Below, one piece after another: positions 12,421 through 13,444 of a DNA stretch of 13,444 nt. Under the pieces are notes generated by a model, which worked only from the letters and a program-made list of their open reading frames with translations, did no database searches and was not told the origin of the DNA. Positions within the stretch are counted from its first letter, which is position 1. Each line of letters starts with the position of its first letter. The translations under genes were made by a program, and so were the position numbers. The DNA comes from CAXDRM01 sp963991775 (GTDB lineage: Bacteria > Pseudomonadota > Alphaproteobacteria > Rickettsiales > JABIRX01): NCBI GenBank assembly GCA_963991775.1, contig CAXDRM010000032.1, positions 1 through 13,444 on the forward strand. Direction: 5' to 3'.

Positions 12421-13320
12421 TTAATATGTAATTTTTTTATGAACAATTTCTTTATTCAAAAAATTTTGTTCTGTAATTACACTCCTACCAGTTTTATTTT
12501 CTAATTCCGTTCTGGCATTTTTGGCAATGTTGCCTCCTGCTTTTGCAGGCGCTTTATTTTCTTTAAAGCCTTGTGCCTCAATATTTTCTGCTATTTGTCT
12601 GGTGGAAAGCTCAGCAAGTGCAGTAAAAATAAGTTCTGCTTCACTCATATGATCTCTTAGGTTTTGAGTATCTAAATTTTTTAGATTCTTATGTTCGCTT
12701 ATGCTTAGATCTGACCACTCTTCGTGAATTATATTGGTTAGAGTGGCATATTCTTGTCCTTCTTTGACTCCAGATTTTTTCCAATAATCTGTTAGTTTAT
12801 GCCTAGTTTCTTGGTCCATCATTCTTTGTTGAATCCACTTTTGACTTCGACCATGTTTTTGCCAATTTTGTCTTGCGCGGTTTATGGACTGTTCAGGGTC
12901 AGCTATTTCCGCAATTCTTTCATTTCCTACTTTGGCAAGCCATAATTTTATAGGTTCGGCTTTTTTGCTAGGAATAGATTGTATTAAGCGTAAGATATTT
13001 TCCAGATCTGTTACGTCAGTTAAACGCATTTTTTCATCTTGTGCTTTCATTTTCAACTGGTCACAATTTGTGACCAGTTGACTTCCTTCTGTTTTTAACC
13101 TTTGTTTCAAAGTTGTCCAATAGCTCTTTGCTTTCTTGTAATCACTTTGTTCGGTAAGTGCAGCAATAATATCAATGACAGAAAAAAACCATTTTTGTTT
13201 TGCTGTATCGAAATGTCTTCTGATTGTAAATTTTTGACCCGTAACATGATTAAACCCACATAGCGTGCTTAGATTTTTCTTGAGCTCAACTGCAAAAATG
13301 CGCAGTTTAGAAATACTCAT
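12421..13320 (-). CDS. BRO-N / DinD-like protein (phage antirepressor type)
   Basis: From the ATG at 13320 the protein has 299 residues. A BRO-N domain lies at about 32-125: FTIRRHFDTAKQKWFFSVID, then KSYWTTLKQRLKTEGSQL, then TDVTDLENILRLIQSIPS and KAEPIKLWLAKVGNERI. A DinD-like C-terminal part follows: KLTDYWKKSGVKEGQEYATLT, NLRDHMSEAELIFTALAELST and AKAGGNIAKNARTELENKTG. BRO-N domains bind DNA in phages and large viruses. DinD is a DNA-damage-inducible protein reported to inhibit RecA. Related genes are common in mobile regions of symbiont genomes. A TTG at 13332 would add four residues. The first 30 residues do not resemble the family, so the true start may differ. A perfect inverted repeat lies within the coding region (13054-13080). 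Confidence 0.85.
   Translation of the reverse strand: MSISKLRIFAVELKKNLSTLCGFNHVTGQKFTIRRHFDTAKQKWFFSVIDIIAALTEQSDYKKAKSYWTTLKQRLKTEGSQLVTNCDQLKMKAQDEKMRLTDVTDLENILRLIQSIPSKKAEPIKLWLAKVGNERIAEIADPEQSINRARQNWQKHGRSQKWIQQRMMDQETRHKLTDYWKKSGVKEGQEYATLTNIIHEEWSDLSISEHKNLKNLDTQNLRDHMSEAELIFTALAELSTRQIAENIEAQGFKENKAPAKAGGNIAKNARTELENKTGRSVITEQNFLNKEIVHKKITY
13054..13080. repeat. perfect inverted repeat inside the BRO/DinD-like gene
   Basis: CAACTGGTCACA (13054-13065) and TGTGACCAGTTG (13069-13080) are perfect 12-bp complements with loop ATT. The repeat encodes the Gln-Leu-Val-Thr-Asn-Cys-Asp-Gln-Leu segment of the BRO-N domain. Both half-sites carry codons for a QL pair, so part of the symmetry may reflect protein sequence, but 12 perfect pairs is more than that explains. 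Confidence 0.7.
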
Positions 13321-13371
13321 ACTACCGGACAAAAATACTTAATAATATTATTTTTCTTCTCAAAATTGCAC

Positions 13372-13444
13372 CCAACCGGTTGGTGAGCCTGTGTAGCGTA
13401 AACATACATAGGTAACAGGTGTTGCCAGACATAGGTAACAGTTT
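13372..13444. mobile_element. possible end of an IS481-type insertion sequence, running off the right edge
   Basis: ACATAGGTAACAG occurs twice (13406-13418 and 13429-13441), 23 bp apart. Reversed, it reads CTGTTACCTATGT, which from memory resembles sequence repeated near ends of IS481-family elements. A perfect 12-bp palindrome CCAACCGGTTGG lies at 13372-13383 and could mark a boundary or a target site. No transposase coding is visible in the window, so the identification is tentative. Confidence 0.35.

Noticed and set aside
13320..13400. LexA/SOS box upstream of the DinD-like gene
   Set aside because: No GTTC-N7-GTTC or CTGT-N8-ACAG pattern was found close to the start codon.

Overview
The window is an AT-rich bacterial chromosome segment. 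The protein sequences look alphaproteobacterial: FtsH, the small TalC/Fsa-type transaldolase, SerB, RsfS and XerC all resemble alphaproteobacterial versions. The low GC content and the BRO/DinD-like phage-type gene fit a Rickettsiales- or Holosporales-like host-associated lineage. This placement is inferred from sequence character and no search was run.

Layout. 1-323 (-): N-terminal part of a small glycine-zipper lipoprotein, cut by the left edge. 338-844 (-): a VOC/glyoxalase-like protein followed in frame by a 26-codon orphan reading-frame tail. 946-1797 (+): a LysR regulator divergent from the VOC gene. 1790-6028: a protection and repair block with ogt (-), a GST-like gene (+), a CNHC thioredoxin-fold gene (+), a photolyase/cryptochrome-family gene (-), an alkB-like dioxygenase (+) and a 47-residue DUF2256 zinc-ribbon gene (-). 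6121-7173 (+): a histidine phosphatase (PGAM-like) with an unusual N-terminal extension behind a near-consensus promoter. 7194-7417: two long nested palindromes. 7421-9596 (-): ftsH followed by rsfS. 9663-9774: a third nested palindrome. 9821-10741 (-): serB. 10804-12393 (+): transaldolase then xerC. 12421-13320 (-): a BRO-N/DinD-like gene. The right edge carries a direct repeat resembling an IS481-type element end.

How the genes fit together. The repair block covers O6-alkylguanine (Ogt), N-alkyl base lesions (AlkB-type), possibly light-driven chemistry (photolyase family with DUF2256), and thiol/oxidative stress (GST, thioredoxin fold). ftsH-rsfS is a housekeeping membrane-protease and ribosome-silencing pair. 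Transaldolase-xerC is a short co-directional pair of metabolism and chromosome-dimer resolution.

Most notable signals: (i) a family of about 105-112 bp nested palindromes in which two copies share a conserved linker and a 12-bp inner stem with compensatory changes, while their outer stems are unrelated; (ii) a photolyase-family protein that by eye lacks several canonical photolyase residues and sits near a DUF2256 gene; (iii) a tandem pair of near-perfect palindromes at 3021-3100; (iv) a decayed reading-frame tail after the VOC gene.
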